Below, piece after piece: positions 60,128-64,000 of a DNA stretch of 64,000 nucleotides. Both the position numbers and the translations under genes were made by a program. The stretch lies in the NCBI GenBank assembly GCA_030765045.1, contig CM060968.1:105197904-105261903 (forward strand). Reading direction: 5' to 3'. Source of the stretch: Tenodera sinensis (lineage: Eukaryota > Arthropoda > Insecta > Mantodea > Mantidae). A model generated the notes under the pieces. It searched no databases and was not told the DNA's origin. It saw only the letters and a list, made by a program, of their open reading frames with translations. Numbering within the stretch: position 1 is the stretch's first letter; each line of letters starts with the position of its first letter.

Positions 60128-60361
60128 TTCTCAGTTGCTTTTAATCAGCAATGGAGAGCACAAAAAAACAAATACTACCCAGTAGATCAGAAAGTAAAAT
60201 TCATAGAGAGGTGGAGCTTAAACCAAACAAAACTAAAACCAAAATTGCTCAGACTTAAGAATTGCTTATATGGACAAAATCAGCTGTACGCACTTAATGC
60301 AAGAAAATTGAAACCAGCTAAATTAACTGATATCTTTAAAGGACAACCAAGCTCAAAATAA
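60128..60361 (+). other. Candidate exon after a splice acceptor
   Basis: GGTTTTGTCTTTCAG ends at 60127, giving a 250-nt possible intron from 59878. The segment is open from about 60104 in one frame (NQQWRAQKNKYYPVDQKVKF, then IERWSLNQTKLKPKLLRLKN, and on to a TAA at 60359-60361). A second frame has ATG in good context (AGCAATGGAG) and reads MESTKKQILPSRSESKIHRE for 35 codons. Neither is recognised. Confidence 0.22.
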
Positions 60362-60504
60362 TGTTTTCTGCATACATATCATTGTTTGTAAAATGTTGCA
60401 CACGTACACCCACTAAACTGCTTTTTTTTTAAATGATGCATTATCAAAAGCTCAGTTTAAGTAATTCTGAGTTATAAGTAATCTTCCCTCTTCCCCTTGA
60501 TGTA

Positions 60505-61425
<921 letters not shown>

Positions 61426-61489
61426 GACCAGATCAACGCGAAATTCCGCAAGTATTCCTATGTATTTTTTTAATGGCGAAGGTTTGTGT

Positions 61490-61985
61490 GCTATACATTT
61501 TACTATGCAGCGTAACATTCATATGGTTTTCTCTGCTCGCTTTTCGTTTACATAATTTAAAATATCCCTACGCTTCTCGCCCTTGAACATGGCAATTCAT
61601 ATAATTTTCTACGGCTGATATAGAAATGCCACATATTACATTCAGACGACTTTCTACAACTCGCTTTCTTTCACGAAACGCGACCACATTTCTGTCTCTA
61701 TTCGCCCTTCAACACACTATTCTTACAATTTTCTATAATTGTAATAGAGAGAAACATATTACACTCTGATGGCTTTCTCTACTCACTTTTCTTTTACGAA
61801 ACGCTATCACACATCTTTCCCTTCTTGCCCTTTCACATATAGTTCATAGCTTTCTATGCCTGGAACAGAAACGCTAAATATTACACGGTTTTCTATACTC
61901 ACTTTCCTTTATGAAAAAAACAATCAGTTCTTTCTCTACTACCTCTTCTTCTACAAAGAATTCACACAATTATAATACTTATACA
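61490..61985 (-). repeat. Satellite-like repeat satA, locus 3 (about 4 units)
   Basis: TTCATATGGTTTTCTCTGCT, TTCAGACGACTTTCTACAAC, CTCTGATGGCTTTCTCTACT and ACACGGTTTTCTATACTCAC recur at about 61519, 61641, 61767 and 61885, a period of about 118-126 bp. Units share CTTCTCGCCCTTGAACA and ATTTTCTACGGCTGATATAG-type words with the other loci. Confidence 0.85.
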
Positions 61986-62850
61986 AATTATAATTATAAT
62001 AATAATTTCTCATATATCTACAATAAAGAAATTCAATATTGATTCCAACAAAACCGTGTAATATCTTGTTACAAATGAGGTAGACGATGTTTTTCACGGA
62101 CATAATTCCTCCACTGACACCAGTCGCGAAACGCCTGGAAGTGACTTATGGACTCCTGAGGAAAACAGTATGTACCGTTGCGTTTGTATAGTTACGCGGC
62201 GAAAAGTCCACAATCCTCTTTTGTCCACCTCTGCTCTATACTTTCAATTGGTCATTTGACTTGCTTGACAATATTTACTACTCTATGAAGCTTTTGAGAT
62301 ATTACTGACTTAGTAATTCACTGAACATTCCAATTTTAAAGCTCGTTATTCTCAAAAGTATTTTCCTTGAGTACTTTTCATTGCTTAAAATGCTTCACGT
62401 ATTCAAATGCTAGAACGACCTATTTCTTATTTTCAGCAAAGCTTAATGAATAATTACTTAAGCCACTCGCTTAGCCACTTATGTGTTTTTCCAAGTAGGT
62501 ATGTACTTCTTTTCTAATATAGCTTCATTTAAATTTTAAAATGTCTGCAATGGTCTATCAAAGGCAAAATAAAATCCTTAGTATGGTTTTTAAAAACTGT
62601 TTGATACGTGGGGCGTTTTTATTTAACGAAATTAAGTTAATTAAATCCAAAGCAAAAGTATTAACATATCTGAAATAAATGGAACCAAAAATGGATATCC
62701 TCAACATTTTATTTTAATGACAAAGAAAGCGTCTGAAGGACTTGTATTAGCATGTATAGTGGTTTTAAGATAGAAACTATCAACAGAGTTGCCGAATGTT
62801 GCCATCCTTTTTAATATTTTTATTGACGCAGCAGTTGTCGATTTTCGTTC
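61986..62850. other. No recognisable feature
   Basis: AT-rich non-coding sequence leading into the terminal microsatellite. Confidence 0.5.
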
Positions 62851-62885
<35 letters not shown>

Positions 62886-62887
62886 TC

Positions 62888-62958
<71 letters not shown>

Positions 62959-63452
62959 TCCTTCCTTCCTTCTTCCTTCCTTCCTTCCTTCCTTCCTTCC
63001 TTCCTTCCTTCCTTCCTTCCTTCCTTCCTTCCTTCCTTCCTTCCTTCCTTCCTTCTTCCTTCTCCTTCCTTCCTTCCTTCCTTCCTTCCTTCCTTCCTTC
63101 CTTCCTTCCTTCCTTCTTCCTTCCTTCCTTCCTTCCTTCCTTCCTTCCTTCTTCCTTCTTCCTTCCTTCCTTCCTTCTTCCTTCCTTCCTTCCTTCCTTC
63201 CTTCCTTCCTTCTTCCTTCCTTCCTTCCTTCTCTTCCTTCCTTCTCTTCCTTCCTTCCTTCCTCCTTCCTTCCTTCCTTCCTTCCTTCCTTCCTTCCTTC
63301 CTTCCTTTCCTTCCTTCCTTCCTTCTCCTTCCTTCCTTCCTTCCTTCCTTCCTTCCTTCCTTCCTTCCTTCCTTCCTTCCTTCCTTCCTTCCTTTCCTTC
63401 CTTCTTCCTTCCTTCCTTCCTTCCTTCCTTCCTTCCTTCCTTCCTTCTTCCT
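62851..63452. repeat. (TTTC)n then (TTCC)n microsatellite
   Basis: TTTC repeats to about 62960, then about 490 bp of TTCC repeats with scattered single-base gaps (TTCTTCC, TTCTCTTCC). The whole strand is pyrimidine. Confidence 0.97.
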
Positions 63453-64000
63453 TGTTTGTTTGTTTGTTTGTTTGTTTGTTTGTTTGTTTGTTGTTTGTTT
63501 GTTTGTTTGTTTGTTTGTTTGTTTGTTTGTTTGTTTGTTTGTTTGTTTGTTTGTTTGTTTGTTTGTTTGTTTGTTTGTTTGTTTGTTGTTTGTTTGTTTG
63601 TTTGTTGTTTGTTTGTTTGTTTGTTGTGTGTTGTTTGTTTGTGTTTTGTTTGTTTGTTTGTTTGTTTGTTTGTTTGTTTGTTTGTTTGTTTGTTTGTTTG
63701 TTTGTTTGTTTGTTGTGTTGTTGTTTGTTTGTTGTTTGTTTGTTTGTTTGTTTGTTTGTTGTGTTTGTTTGTGTTGTTTGTTGTTTGTTTGTTGTGTTTG
63801 TTTGTTTGTTTGTTTGTTTGTTTGTTTGGTTGTTGTGTTTGTTTTGTTTGTTTTGTTTGTTTGTTTGTTTGTTTTGTTTGTTTGTTTGTTTGTTTGTTTG
63901 TTGTTTGTTTGTTTGTTTGTTTGTTTGTGTTTGTTGTTTGTTTGCTTTGTTGCTTTGCTTTGCTTTGCTTTGTTCTGTTCTGTTTCTTTCGTTTCTTTGC
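63453..64000. repeat. (TTTG)n microsatellite, imperfect, to the window edge
   Basis: About 550 bp of TTTG repeats with frequent irregular units (TTG, TTTTG, GTGTTG), changing at the end to GCTTT and TTCTG units. The irregularity rises toward the edge, which may be biological or long-read consensus error. Confidence 0.95.

Overview
This window is repeat-dense, AT-rich eukaryotic DNA, most likely from an arthropod with a large genome. The support is short insect-telomere-like (TTAGG) motifs, Jockey- and RTE-like LINE relics, several tRNA-derived SINE families, hAT and mariner relics, and abundant microsatellites. A cockroach-like or other hemimetabolous insect is a guess only. There is no bacterial gene organisation, and I find no host protein-coding gene, rRNA or functional tRNA that I can support with confidence. 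The largest convincing protein-coding stretch is a 5'-truncated Jockey-like LINE reverse transcriptase of 352 open codons (32210-33268, minus).

The dominant component is one interspersed family, called family A here. It is about 0.85-1 kb long, non-coding, and has at least 25 full or partial copies in both orientations across the window. One end begins ACTTTCTCTACT. The other end carries the same 12-mer inverted, about 27 bp inside its end. Many copies have a TG/CA microsatellite at the same internal position. Family A occurs intact, nested, truncated, head to head, and joined to a decayed hAT transposase at two separate loci.

Layout: 1-1.3 kb is a family A copy interrupted by an 831-bp near-perfect palindrome with an 11-bp target duplication. 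2-5 kb holds a mariner relic, a large AAT/AAG tract and hAT copy 1. 6-15 kb holds LINE relics (8.2, 11.5, 13.6 kb), a SINE with target duplication inside a ~120-bp satellite (10.8-11.3 kb), and family A copies. 15-29 kb holds hAT copy 2, a second SINE family with a 13-bp target duplication, and a dense run of family A. 29.5-36 kb holds LTR fragments of one retrotransposon family (one with a primer-binding site), the Jockey-like LINE and a head-to-head pair of family A. 36-48 kb holds further LINE, satellite and SINE copies. 48-62 kb is lower-density sequence with paired dispersed repeats, a few possible exons and more family A. The last 1.15 kb is a very long compound tetranucleotide tract (TTTC, then TTCC, then TTTG).

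The elements do not form a pathway. They record successive insertions, several of which can be ordered by nesting. The most interesting items are the palindromic element with a hammerhead-like core, the recurrent hAT/family A junction, the satellite that shares the family A terminal motif, and a microsatellite carried at a fixed site by a mobile repeat.
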